Shown: positions 34,725 through 43,195, counted from the stretch's first letter. The stretch: DNA of 64,000 nt from CAZFOB01 sp964520325 (GCA_964520325.1 CAZFOB010000005.1:1-64000); one strand, 5' to 3'. Made by a program: numbers and translations. The notes: generated by a model from the sequence alone, not told the origin.

Positions 34725-35368
34725 TCCGATGGCGCGGCCCCGCCGCCGCTGCGTGCATCGCGGCGATCGCGGTCTTGCAATCACCGACGCTCGATGCCGC
34801 CGAGCCCAACCGCGCCGGACTCGTCGTGCGCTCGGCAGACGGCGAGGTGGCTCGGATGTGTGTCTTCTTCGACGAGTTGCAGATCAGCGGTCTCGATCTG
34901 CTCGAGCGCTCTGCTCTGCCTCTCGTGACCGATCGCTCTTCGCTCGGCGCCGCGATCTGCAAGCTCGGCAACAAAGGCTGCGCCACCGGCGACTGTTTCT
35001 GCCGCTACCCGACGTTCTGGGGCTACTGGGTGCACGAGCCCAAGTTGGACGAGTGGACGTTCTCCGAAGTCGGTGCGGCCGACCGCATGATCCGCAACGG
35101 CGACGTGGACGGTTGGTCGTTCGGCAAGGACGGCAAGCCGCCTCCAGGCAACGAGTCGTTCAAGAAGCTCTGCGGACCCGGCGCGCGCGATGCCGCAACG
35201 ACCGCTGCGGCCGGACGAAAGGCTGCCGCACCACTCGCACAGCCGGTGTCCAACACCCGAGGCAACTACCTCGGGTTTGGGGCATCCGTCGCGTTGTTCA
35301 CCTCCGCTGGAGCGGGGCTATGGCTGATGCAGCGCCGGCGGCTCAGGCCGCCACGAGCAGACCTGTGA
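34721..35368 (+). CDS. Membrane-anchored transcobalamin beta-domain-like (DUF4430-type) protein
   Basis: 215 residues starting inside the preceding stop (ATGA). Signal peptide to about 27; beta domain 30-150; C-terminal membrane segment (about 184-204) and basic end. It aligns by eye with 32980-33468: CVFFDELQISGLDLLERSALP (47-67) versus CVRLDRATISGLQLLERTGIP; AAICKLGNKG versus TAICRLDGEG; FWGYW in both. Cys47, Cys80, Cys92/94 and Cys151 match the Cys of the paralogue. So the operon holds one free and one anchored copy of the same domain beside a barrel protein. It ends 26 bases inside the convergent ZIP gene. Confidence 0.72.
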   Translation: MIRWRGPAAAACIAAIAVLQSPTLDAAEPNRAGLVVRSADGEVARMCVFFDELQISGLDLLERSALPLVTDRSSLGAAICKLGNKGCATGDCFCRYPTFWGYWVHEPKLDEWTFSEVGAADRMIRNGDVDGWSFGKDGKPPPGNESFKKLCGPGARDAATTAAAGRKAAAPLAQPVSNTRGNYLGFGASVALFTSAGAGLWLMQRRRLRPPRADL

Positions 35369-36524
35369 GGTACATCACGAGCACACCGGCGACGAAGCCG
35401 ACGCCGTTGAGCGGTGACGCTGCGTCCTTACTGTTGCGCCGGAGCAGCTTGAGGATCTCCCACACCACTTGCACGATCGCTCCGGCCCCCACCGACAGGA
35501 ACAGCACCGCGAGCGTCGGCGAGTAGGACAGACCGCCCGACCACGTGCCGACGATCGTCGGCACGCCGGCGAGCAAGCCCAGTCCGAGCAACGCCTTGAG
35601 GCTCGGGTTCGCGCGCGCGAGCGGCGACACGATGCCCAGGCCCTCGGTGACGTTGTGCAGCATGAACCCGATGATGAGGAACGTCGTGAGGCCAACCTCG
35701 CCGATCGCGAACGCCGCTCCGATCGCGAGTCCCTCGCCGAGGTTATGCAGGCCGATGCCGACCGCGATCAAAGCAGAGACGTAGAGCGGCGTCATCTCAC
35801 CGCCGCGACGATTACGCATCCATCCGTCCACTGCATAGAGCGCAGCAAGTGCGCCGACGACACCGACAACGATGAGTCCAACGCCTTGGAACGCACCCGG
35901 AACGCTTCCCGAGATCTCCAACGCCTCGTCGAGCGCGTCGACGGCGAGGAATACGAGCAGACCGGCAGTGAGCGCAAGGAAGAAGTCGATCCAGGCTTGC
36001 GGGAGCCGGCGGAGGAACGGGAGCCAGAACAGTCCGAGCAGAACGGGGATCACACCGACGAAGATGCCGATGAGGGTGAACGTCCACAGTGTGCGGGCGC
36101 TGCCCTCCGGCGTCGCGACCGCAACCGCGATGTCATGGGTGAACACCACACCGGACGCAGTGATCACCTTGACCGCGTGGGCTTCACCGTCGACCCACGG
36201 GTACGGGATCGTGATCGTTGCGCGGGCGAGACGGCCGATCTCGGACCCCGGCGAGATCTCGTATGTCCAGTACGCATCGTCCACGAGAACCTGCGCGACG
36301 GTCAGCGGATCGGGACCCCCGTTGGTCACCGAGAGAACGATCTCGTACGGGTCATCGTCCAGAACAGCCCGCGTGACGGTGAGCTCCTCCACCGCCGGGA
36401 CGTCCGGACGCAGACTCTGCAACGGATCCATGCGGACGAACGCGAAGATGACGAGCCCGAGGACGATCAACGGCATCAGCGCGAACGCAACCGTCGATCC
36501 ACCGGAGCGGTCTTGCGTCTTCAT
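35343..36524 (-). CDS. ZIP-family metal permease with N-terminal extracytoplasmic domain
   Basis: 393 residues. Residues about 9-30 are a membrane segment and about 35-145 an extracytoplasmic beta domain (VEELTVTRAVLDDDPYEIVLSVTNGGPDPLTVAQVLVDD). The rest is an eight-helix ZIP transporter with the binuclear-site helices HNLGEGLAIGAAF and HNVTEGLGIVSPL. The ATG at 36524 avoids overlap with the upstream oxidase and has AAAGGA upstream. Third gene of the regulator-oxidase-ZIP operon. From the regulator's metal site I infer Mn(II) import, though Fe or Zn are possible. Confidence 0.85.
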   Translation of the reverse strand: MKTQDRSGGSTVAFALMPLIVLGLVIFAFVRMDPLQSLRPDVPAVEELTVTRAVLDDDPYEIVLSVTNGGPDPLTVAQVLVDDAYWTYEISPGSEIGRLARATITIPYPWVDGEAHAVKVITASGVVFTHDIAVAVATPEGSARTLWTFTLIGIFVGVIPVLLGLFWLPFLRRLPQAWIDFFLALTAGLLVFLAVDALDEALEISGSVPGAFQGVGLIVVGVVGALAALYAVDGWMRNRRGGEMTPLYVSALIAVGIGLHNLGEGLAIGAAFAIGEVGLTTFLIIGFMLHNVTEGLGIVSPLARANPSLKALLGLGLLAGVPTIVGTWSGGLSYSPTLAVLFLSVGAGAIVQVVWEILKLLRRNSKDAASPLNGVGFVAGVLVMYLTGLLVAA

Positions 36525-36531
36525 CCCGTGC

Positions 36532-37638
36532 CTATCCTTTGACAACATCGAAGAAGCCCATCCAGCCGAGCTCGACGAACTCGGTCTGGTGCGCGTGGAA
36601 CATGTACGGCCCTGGCTCGAAGCCTTTGTATGTGAACTCGAGGATCCCGCGCTGGGCTTGGGCTTGCACGATCATGTCGGTGAACACCGTCGGCTCAAGT
36701 GACGTGCCGGTGTCGTAGTAGTTGAAGAAGTTTGCGTGCAGATGAAGCGAGTTCATCGGATCGAACTCGGTGATGTTGATCAGGTACAGACGCACGCTCT
36801 CGTCGCCGTTGCTGATCCTGATCGGTGACTCGTTGTAAGCGAACGCGACGGTGTTCACCGCGTACACCTCGTTCTCTCCGTCGAAGTCGGTGTCGAAGGC
36901 ATTCATCACCATGACCATCTCGCGGATGCCATCATCCCGCGCGCCCTTGAGGGTGCGTTTGGTCGCAGCCCCCGACTTGTCCGAATGCTTCTTCGGGTCG
37001 GGGTCGATGATGAAGCCGCCGTACAGACCCTTGTGGATGTGTCGCTTCAACGGCAGCGTGTGGCAGTGGTACAGGTGACACCCGAACGGACCGGCGACGA
37101 AGTCGTAGACCGTGCTGTCGCCGGGCTGCACTGAGCCGGCACCGACACCGGGTACACCGTCCATGCGGGCTGAGTGGAAACCGTGGAAGTGTATCGAGTG
37201 CGGGTGTGCTCCCCCGTTGGTGAACTTCACGCGGACGCGATCACCCTCCATGCAGCGGATGGTCGGACCGGGGACGCGTCCGTTGTACGTCCACGCCGGG
37301 AAGAACAGACCGGGGGCGATCTCGATCTCCTTGTCCTGCGCGAAGATCTCGTACTCGCGCACGGTCTGGCCGTTGCGCCCCTTGGACGCCTCGCCCATGT
37401 CGAAGTCGTAGAGGATCTCGCTGGGGTTGAAGCCGTTGCGTGCGTGATCGACGGAACCGACCACGCCCGACTCGCCGTGCTGCCCGCTGTGGGCTTGCGC
37501 GAGTGTGTGCTTCACGCGCTCCTTGTGGTGGGTGTTCGGCTCGGCGCTCACGACCTTGCTCAGCACACCGCCTGAGACCACGGCCGCTGCGCCGACACCG
37601 CCGGCTCGCAGAAGATCCCGTCTCGACACGTTCTTCAC
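36532..37638 (-). CDS. Tat-exported multicopper oxidase (nitrite reductase-like two-domain)
   Basis: 368 residues. Twin-arginine signal SRRDLLRAGG at the N-terminus. Cupredoxin domain 1 has HPHSIHFHG (145-153) and GCHLYHCHTLPLKRHIHKGLYG (186-207), with Cys192 and flanking His as type 1 and interdomain copper ligands. Domain 2 has NSLHLHANFF (297-305) and YMFHAHQTEFVELGWMGFF (345-363). The length fits a two-domain oxidase, not laccase. Located outside the membrane, beside a metal permease and a Mn/Fe-type regulator, it could oxidise Mn(II), Fe(II) or Cu(I). Its ATG overlaps the regulator stop by 4 bases. Confidence 0.85.
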   Translation of the reverse strand: MKNVSRRDLLRAGGVGAAAVVSGGVLSKVVSAEPNTHHKERVKHTLAQAHSGQHGESGVVGSVDHARNGFNPSEILYDFDMGEASKGRNGQTVREYEIFAQDKEIEIAPGLFFPAWTYNGRVPGPTIRCMEGDRVRVKFTNGGAHPHSIHFHGFHSARMDGVPGVGAGSVQPGDSTVYDFVAGPFGCHLYHCHTLPLKRHIHKGLYGGFIIDPDPKKHSDKSGAATKRTLKGARDDGIREMVMVMNAFDTDFDGENEVYAVNTVAFAYNESPIRISNGDESVRLYLINITEFDPMNSLHLHANFFNYYDTGTSLEPTVFTDMIVQAQAQRGILEFTYKGFEPGPYMFHAHQTEFVELGWMGFFDVVKG

Positions 37639-38297
37639 GCGGCGTCCACCTCGATCGCATCAGCGGCATCGGAGCCGACGACGTGCTCGGCGCTCCCGAC
37701 ACACACGCGAACGCCGCCGCGATACGGGATGCGCTCTTCCACGAGCACGCGCGCGCCGGGACGAAGTCCCAGATCGTCGAGGTGTCGCAGCAGTTCGGCG
37801 TCGCGGTCCTCAACGCGCCGGACGACGTACTCGCCGGGCTCGACGACCGCGAGCGTCGGGAGCTCGTCGTTGTCGAGCTCGAGCCGCACGGTCGGGATCG
37901 GATGACCGTGCGGGTCCTCGGTCGGATAGCCGAGGAGCTCGTCCAGGCGCGCCTCGAGGTCTTCAGAGATCACGTGCTCGAGCGCGTCGGCCTCGGCGTG
38001 CACGAGCTCCCACGGCATGCCGACAACTTTGGCCAGATAAAGCTCGAGCAAACGGTGGTGGCGGATCATCTCGACCGCTTCGCGCGCACCACGGCGCGTG
38101 AGCCGCACGCCCTGGTAGCGCTTGTGCGTGACCAACCGCTGCTCGTCGAGGCGTTTGAGCATCCCGGAGACCGACGCCGGCGAGACCTCGAGGCGCTCGG
38201 CCACCGCCGATGTCGGCACGACGGAGCGGTCGCCACCCAATTGATAGATGGCTTTCAGGTAGTCCTGGACGGCGCTCGTAGGCAGAGTTTTAGGCAT
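37635..38297 (-). CDS. DtxR/MntR-family metal-dependent repressor
   Basis: 220 residues: winged HTH (1-65), dimerisation/metal domain (66-140) and C-terminal FeoA/SH3-like domain. Primary-site residues align as Asp12 (DtxR Met10), His81, Asp104 (DtxR Cys102), Glu107 and His108. Replacing Met10 and Cys102 by Asp resembles MntR (Asp8, Glu99) rather than iron-sensing DtxR/IdeR. The ancillary-type segment DPHGHPIP is present. It should repress its own operon, including the oxidase and ZIP permease, when Mn(II) is sufficient. Candidate operator at 38300-38315. Confidence 0.88.
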   Translation of the reverse strand: MPKTLPTSAVQDYLKAIYQLGGDRSVVPTSAVAERLEVSPASVSGMLKRLDEQRLVTHKRYQGVRLTRRGAREAVEMIRHHRLLELYLAKVVGMPWELVHAEADALEHVISEDLEARLDELLGYPTEDPHGHPIPTVRLELDNDELPTLAVVEPGEYVVRRVEDRDAELLRHLDDLGLRPGARVLVEERIPYRGGVRVCVGSAEHVVGSDAADAIEVDAA

Positions 38298-38299
38298 GA

Positions 38300-38315
38300 C
38301 GAACTTTCATGTTCG
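38300..38315. promoter_or_regulatory. Candidate operator of the DtxR/MntR-like operon
   Basis: CGAAC and GTTCG form a perfect inverted repeat with a 6-base spacer, 3 bases upstream of the regulator ATG. Its position suits autorepression by the DtxR-like protein, but the sequence is not a standard DtxR or MntR box. One instance only. Confidence 0.35.
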
Positions 38316-38329
38316 GAGAGCATAACGAA

Positions 38330-38935
38330 TCAGCCGGCTGATCGCACGACGGCTGCGGCGACATCGGCTGCGGTCAAGACCCCGGACACGCCGCGCTTTC
38401 CCAGGAGATAGGCCATGATCTCGTCGTCCGAGGAGCCGTGCGACTCACGGAGACCGTCCGCGATGTGGCTGAGGTACGCAGCCGAGGGAGCGGCGGCTTT
38501 CACACCGGCCGGTTGCGAGATCGTCAGCACCGGACGTGCGTCGTGGTCGGGAAAGCGCATCACGCGGCGATAGGTGTGACCGCCGTCCAGCACGACGAGG
38601 GCTTCGGGCACCTCGTCGAACGTGATGCTCCCCGGCGGCAGCCAATTCTCCTGCGCGACGACGTCCGAGAACTGCTCGAGAGTGAGCAGATAGATGCGGG
38701 CCTTCGTCGGGCCGGGACCATCGTCCACCAGCGCAACGCCGCCGCCCCACGTCTGCGAAGAGCCGCCGAACGCGAGCTCGATCGCGAGCTCGATCGCCGC
38801 ATCGCCGTCCGGCGGTGCAGAGTCGCGACACCCCGGGTACGTGTGCGCTGCACCCGACGGCGTGCCGCCGTTCAGATAGATGTCGAAGCGGGCGCGGCTG
38901 AGGTTGGAGCCGTACGCGGCGTACCAGACCTTCAC
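38330..38935 (-). CDS. Gamma-glutamylcyclotransferase-like protein
   Basis: 201 residues from GTG 38935 (VKVWYAAYGSNLSRARFDIYLNGG). The YGSNL motif (8-12) and the following basic helix mark the GGCT/AIG2-like fold, which often acts on gamma-glutamyl or related amides. The C-terminal third (about 130-200) is extra and ends in a helical region (DDEIMAYLLGKRGVSGVLTAADVAAAVVRSAG). The start overlaps the YchF stop by 4 bases (GTGA). Databases often label such actinobacterial proteins histone deacetylase; nothing here supports that. Confidence 0.7.
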   Translation of the reverse strand: MKVWYAAYGSNLSRARFDIYLNGGTPSGAAHTYPGCRDSAPPDGDAAIELAIELAFGGSSQTWGGGVALVDDGPGPTKARIYLLTLEQFSDVVAQENWLPPGSITFDEVPEALVVLDGGHTYRRVMRFPDHDARPVLTISQPAGVKAAAPSAAYLSHIADGLRESHGSSDDEIMAYLLGKRGVSGVLTAADVAAAVVRSAG

Positions 38936-39909
38936 GCGGAATGCAGGATCAACAGGACGTCGGCCTCCTGCACCACGTAGTCCTTGCCCTGCATCCGCAG
39001 CAATCCCTTCGAACGCGCCACCTCTTCCGAGCCGCACTCGAGGATGTCGTCGTAACCGACGCGCTCGGCGCGGATGAACGCTCGCTCGAAGTCGGAGTGG
39101 ATCGTGCCCGCGGCCTCCGGGGCTTTGGCCCCCTTGCGCACTTCCCACGCACGCGACTCCGTCGGACCGGCGGTGAAGAAGGTGACGAGGCCGATCGCGT
39201 CATAGGCGGCGCGGATGAATGCTCCGGCGCCGGGCTCGTCGATGCCGAGCTCCTGAAGGAGCTGCGCCCCTTCCGCTTCGGACATCTCCGTCGCCTCGGC
39301 CTCGAGCGCTCCACACATGACGACCCGCGGGTGCGGGACGTCGTCCGCGGTCGCGTCGGGGTCGTCGGCGTTGACGACGTGGATAGCGGGCTTGAGCGTC
39401 AGCGGCGTCCAGAGCGACAGGATCCTGCGCTCGTCATCGGTCCACTGCTCCTCGGAGAGCCAGCGGCCGTCCGAGAGCACGACCTCGGCGCGCGCGCACA
39501 GGTCGAGCTCCGCCTTGGCGTCCGGATCCTTCTTCACCTGTCTCTCGACGCGTTCATGAACCTTCTCGATCGTCGCGAGGTCGGTGACGGCGAGCTCGGC
39601 GCGGAACGACTCGAGATCCCCCTTGACGTCGACGTCGCTTCCGAACGCCCGAAGCACGATCGCGAGCGCGTCGGTGGCGCGGGCCTGGCCGATCGCCCGC
39701 GCGTCGATGCCGTCGATGTCGACCAGGCGTACCTGTGCGTGGGTGATCTTCTTCGACTCATAGATCTCGACGAGCCGGAACAGCCGCTCGTCCGGAACTT
39801 CGACGACGGCCTGCGATTCCTTCCCGCGGCTCGCGACATGGCGTGAGATGGCTGTGAACACGGTCGACTTTCCGGCGCCGCTGAGCCCGACGAGCGCGAC
39901 GTCCTTCAT
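38932..39909 (-). CDS. ychF: YchF/OLA1-type GTPase or ATPase
   Basis: 325 residues. P-loop GLSGAGKST at 8-16 and switch-type DIDGI; a coiled-coil insertion (about 100-140); and a C-terminal TGS domain ending DYVVQEADVLLILHSA. YchF proteins associate with ribosomes and bind ATP as well as GTP. The usual NKxD specificity motif reads NADDPD here, consistent with relaxed nucleotide choice. The gene is shorter than typical (about 360). Confidence 0.85.
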   Translation of the reverse strand: MKDVALVGLSGAGKSTVFTAISRHVASRGKESQAVVEVPDERLFRLVEIYESKKITHAQVRLVDIDGIDARAIGQARATDALAIVLRAFGSDVDVKGDLESFRAELAVTDLATIEKVHERVERQVKKDPDAKAELDLCARAEVVLSDGRWLSEEQWTDDERRILSLWTPLTLKPAIHVVNADDPDATADDVPHPRVVMCGALEAEATEMSEAEGAQLLQELGIDEPGAGAFIRAAYDAIGLVTFFTAGPTESRAWEVRKGAKAPEAAGTIHSDFERAFIRAERVGYDDILECGSEEVARSKGLLRMQGKDYVVQEADVLLILHSA

Positions 39910-39956
39910 CGAAGGCTCACTGACTTCCGCGGGCTCACTGTCATGCTGTGCACGTT

Positions 39957-40871
39957 ATGGACACCAAAGTGGCGCGAGCGTACACGTCTGTAGGGCTCGC
40001 CGCTGCCGGGGCCGGGGTCTGCGCGTGGGGTGTGGGGATCATCATCATCAAGCTCACGGTCTCACCGTTCCTCATCGTGTCGTTCTACCGGCACGTGTTC
40101 TCGATCCCGATCCTGCTCGTCGCATGGGCGTTCGCCCGCGACCGGACGTTGCCGTGGAGAGCAGCCGGCCTCGGCGGCGTGCTTTTCGCCGTTCATCAGG
40201 TCGCACACATCAGCGCACTGCGGTACTCCACAGCCGCGGTCGTGACGATCCTGTTCGCACTCCAGCCGATCCTCGTCGGGATCGCCGCGGGCCGCTTCGT
40301 CGGCGAACGAGCTACACCGAGATTCTTCCTGTGGTCGAGCGTGGCCATCACTGGGTGTGCCGTCGTCGTCGTGTCGTCGTCCGGAGTCGATGAGGCCACG
40401 CCGCTCGGCACGTTGCTCGCCGTTGTGAACCTCGTCGTGTGGTCGGCGTACTACCTGGCGACGAAGCGAGCACGTGCGACGGTCTCGACGATCTCGTGGC
40501 TGCTCGTCATGACGCTTGTGTCGGGGGCTCTCGTCGGGATGGCTGCCCTCGTCACCGGCCAGCCGTTCGCGAGCGCAAGCAACGCCGATTGGTGGCTGCT
40601 CGTGATCCTCGCCGTCGGCCCGGCCACGTGCGGACACCTGCTCGTGACGTGGGCGCAGCCGCGCATCCACGTCGCGGCTTCGTCCTCGATGAATCTCGGA
40701 GTGCCGATCGTCGCGTCGATCGGCGCCGCGATATTCCTGGACGAGCCCTTCGGTCGCTTCCAGATCTTCGGCACACTCATCGCGCTCGGCGGCGCAGCGA
40801 TGGCGATGAGACATCTGCCTCCGCCGGTGAACGAAGAAGCAGCCGAACGCTTCGGCGAGGTCGCAACCTAG
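39957..40871 (+). CDS. EamA/DMT-superfamily permease
   Basis: 304 residues from ATG 39957 (a GTG at 39948 is also in frame). Ten transmembrane helices in two EamA repeats (VGLAAAGAGVCAWGVGIIIIKL ... ISALRYSTAAVVTILFALQPILV; second repeat from VVNLVVWSAYYLATKRA). Family members export amino acids or other metabolites. Substrate unknown. Convergent with the D-aminopeptidase operon. Confidence 0.87.
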   Translation: MDTKVARAYTSVGLAAAGAGVCAWGVGIIIIKLTVSPFLIVSFYRHVFSIPILLVAWAFARDRTLPWRAAGLGGVLFAVHQVAHISALRYSTAAVVTILFALQPILVGIAAGRFVGERATPRFFLWSSVAITGCAVVVVSSSGVDEATPLGTLLAVVNLVVWSAYYLATKRARATVSTISWLLVMTLVSGALVGMAALVTGQPFASASNADWWLLVILAVGPATCGHLLVTWAQPRIHVAASSSMNLGVPIVASIGAAIFLDEPFGRFQIFGTLIALGGAAMAMRHLPPPVNEEAAERFGEVAT

Positions 40872-40886
40872 GCCGAAGGTCGGAGA

Positions 40887-41696
40887 TCAGAAATAGAACT
40901 GGCGCCAGGCTTCGAGCCAGGTGTCGGCGCGCGAGACGATCGTGCGCGGGTCGACGATCTCGATGCCTTGCCGGTAGCGGTACTTGGTTGTCAGGTCGGG
41001 CGTTGCGAACTCGACTTTGATCTCGCTCTGGGGGCCGGGGACATAGGGACGGATCGCGCCGACGTCCTCGAGCGCGCTTGCCGCGGCGTTCTCGATGAGC
41101 TGTCTCGCGCGTTCTGGTGGGATGTTGCGTGCGCTGAACCGTCCGAAGCTCTTCTTGACCGCGACCGTGGTGAGCTTGTCCCCGAGCAGCTCGCGACCTT
41201 CGCGGCAGGCCGCTTCGTCCCCCGTCACGAGCACGACCGGTGTGGCGAAGCTGCCGCACAACGCTGCGTTGATGCCGGTCTCGCCGACGAGGCGGTCGTT
41301 GAACCACAGGTTGTGCCACTGGCTTCCGGAGACGGTGTGACAGAGACCACCATCCGGCGTTCCAGCCATGGCGTGCATCGCGATGAAAAGCGCCGCGTCG
41401 CAGCCCTGCTCGAGCGCTTCCGTGTACTCCGTCCACTCGTTCTGGACGACCCACTCGCACGCCGGGTCGAGGCGCTCGGGGATGAGCGAGTTGAACGTCC
41501 AGCCCTTGCCGGCTCCGTGGCAGTCGAGGACGACGATGTCGGTGGCACCGGCGCGCTTGGCTCCGCGCACAGCGGCGTTGATCTCTTCGGTGTAGAGCAC
41601 GCGTCCCTCTTCGTAGAGGCTCTCGCCGCCCGACACCTGCTCCCACTTCACGATCCCGGACACGCCCTCCATATCCGAGAAGATCAGAACGCGCAT
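40887..41696 (-). CDS. M55 D-aminopeptidase (DppA-like)
   Basis: 269 residues. The metal ligands of DppA can be placed: Asp8 and Glu10 in FSDMEG, His60 in DCHG, His108 in MHAMAG, and Glu139 in VGET; the first three keep the same numbers as in B. subtilis DppA (Asp8, Glu10, His60). DppA is a zinc D-aminopeptidase preferring D-Ala-D-Ala type peptides. It is the last gene of a six-gene operon, 4 bases after the serine hydrolase gene. It would supply D-amino acids for the racemase pathway encoded upstream. Confidence 0.9.
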   Translation of the reverse strand: MRVLIFSDMEGVSGIVKWEQVSGGESLYEEGRVLYTEEINAAVRGAKRAGATDIVVLDCHGAGKGWTFNSLIPERLDPACEWVVQNEWTEYTEALEQGCDAALFIAMHAMAGTPDGGLCHTVSGSQWHNLWFNDRLVGETGINAALCGSFATPVVLVTGDEAACREGRELLGDKLTTVAVKKSFGRFSARNIPPERARQLIENAAASALEDVGAIRPYVPGPQSEIKVEFATPDLTTKYRYRQGIEIVDPRTIVSRADTWLEAWRQFYF

Positions 41697-41700
41697 GTGC

Positions 41701-43182
41701 TTACCTCGACCGCACGCGCTTCTTCGGCGCTGTGCGTTTGGCTTGGACCTTCGCCTTCGACCTGGCTGGGGCCTTCGCTTTCGGCTTCGGTGCAGTCTTC
41801 TTGGCCACCTCGGTGGTGCGCTTCGACACCCGGCCCCCGACGTGCAGGTACTTGGGACGTCCCTGCTTGTCGAAGTCGATGAACTGAGCCTCGACCTCAT
41901 CGCCGCCGAGGTTGACGAGGAAGAGTTCTTTGTCGATCGGGCGCACGCGTGCGACCTGCTTGGGTGCGAACTCGGCGAGAGGCCCGGACGCCTGCAGCTC
42001 GGCGGACAACGTACCTTCGTCGAGCTTGACCTCGATGTCGATCCCCAGACGCGAGTAGATGCCGACGTACTTGGCGAGATCGAGCTTCGGCGCAACCTCC
42101 GGGGCTTTCGGGTTCTCGGCGACGTGCACGCCGGTGAGCTCGTCGAAGAGAAAGCGGCCGAGGTCCCGCCACAGCGCCCCACCGGTGGCTGAGTTGGTGA
42201 GCAAACAGACACCGAAGGGACGATCGGGAAGCACTTGCAAGAACGACGTCTGACCGATAGTGCCACCGCCGTGGCCAATGACGCGTTCGCCGTCCCACGA
42301 TGAGAGGATCCACCCCAGACCCATCTCGCTGCCGAGCGACGACTTCGGCAGTTTCACTTGCGCCTGCTGCATAGCCTTGGCGCTCTTGGCGGACAGCACC
42401 TGCGCGCCGTCTTTCGCGCGTCCGTTGCGAAGGTGCATCCGGACGAAGGCGAGCACTTCCGCAGGCGTCGACGCCGTCATGCTCCCGGCCGGCGCATGAG
42501 ACGGCGACATGATCACGACAGGAGCGACGGCCGGCTCGGTCGTCCCGGGCATGATCAGGTGTCCGACCGCGCAGCTGTGCGCGAGCATCTCTTCCATCAG
42601 GACGGTCGTCTTGTTGGCACCGATCGGCGCGAGGATCTTCTCGCGCAGCACCGTGGCGTACGGCTGGCCTCGGAGCTTCTCGACGAGGCGCCCGAGAACC
42701 GTCCACCCCGAGTTGCAGTACGACCACATCTCGCCGGGTGGGTAGATCTGACCGATGTCCTTGAGCGATGCGACGTACTGCTCGATCCCGTCGTCGCCGC
42801 GTCCGAACGCCTCGAAGTAGTCGCCTTCGATGCCGCTGGTGTGCGTCAACAGGTTGCGCACCGTGATCGAGTCGCGAGCCTTCTTGTCGGCGAGCTCGAA
42901 GTCCTTCAGGTACTTCTTCACCGGTGCGTCGAGATCGACGAGTCCTTCGTCGACCAGCTGCATCACGAGGGCAGCGGTGTAGACCTTGGTGTTCGAGCCG
43001 ATCTGAAAGAGCGTGTTCACGGTGACGGGAACTCCGGTGTTGCGGTTGGCGACACCGGTCGCGAACTCCACGAGCTCGGATCCGCTGAGGACACCGAGCG
43101 ATGCGCCAGGCACCTTGTGCTGCCGCGCGAGTGAGTCGAGTGCTGCCTGGATGTCCGAAACCTTCGATGCGAGTGTGCTCAT
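41701..43182 (-). CDS. Penicillin-recognising serine hydrolase (D-aminopeptidase/beta-lactamase class C-like) with basic tail
   Basis: 493 residues. Catalytic motifs are SNTK (Ser63, Lys66), YCN (Tyr155) and HGGG (His304), in the order of class C-like serine hydrolases and close to Ser62/Lys65/Tyr153 of the D-aminopeptidase DAP. A beta-barrel domain follows (about 365-450). Residues 463-493 form a Lys/Ala/Pro/Arg-rich tail (KKTAPKPKAKAPARSKAKV and on), like tails of mycobacterial HU. No signal peptide is evident, so it may act in the cytoplasm. Context suggests cleavage of D-amino-acid peptides. Confidence 0.85.
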   Translation of the reverse strand: MSTLASKVSDIQAALDSLARQHKVPGASLGVLSGSELVEFATGVANRNTGVPVTVNTLFQIGSNTKVYTAALVMQLVDEGLVDLDAPVKKYLKDFELADKKARDSITVRNLLTHTSGIEGDYFEAFGRGDDGIEQYVASLKDIGQIYPPGEMWSYCNSGWTVLGRLVEKLRGQPYATVLREKILAPIGANKTTVLMEEMLAHSCAVGHLIMPGTTEPAVAPVVIMSPSHAPAGSMTASTPAEVLAFVRMHLRNGRAKDGAQVLSAKSAKAMQQAQVKLPKSSLGSEMGLGWILSSWDGERVIGHGGGTIGQTSFLQVLPDRPFGVCLLTNSATGGALWRDLGRFLFDELTGVHVAENPKAPEVAPKLDLAKYVGIYSRLGIDIEVKLDEGTLSAELQASGPLAEFAPKQVARVRPIDKELFLVNLGGDEVEAQFIDFDKQGRPKYLHVGGRVSKRTTEVAKKTAPKPKAKAPARSKAKVQAKRTAPKKRVRSR

Positions 43183-43195
43183 TCCTTACCTCCCT

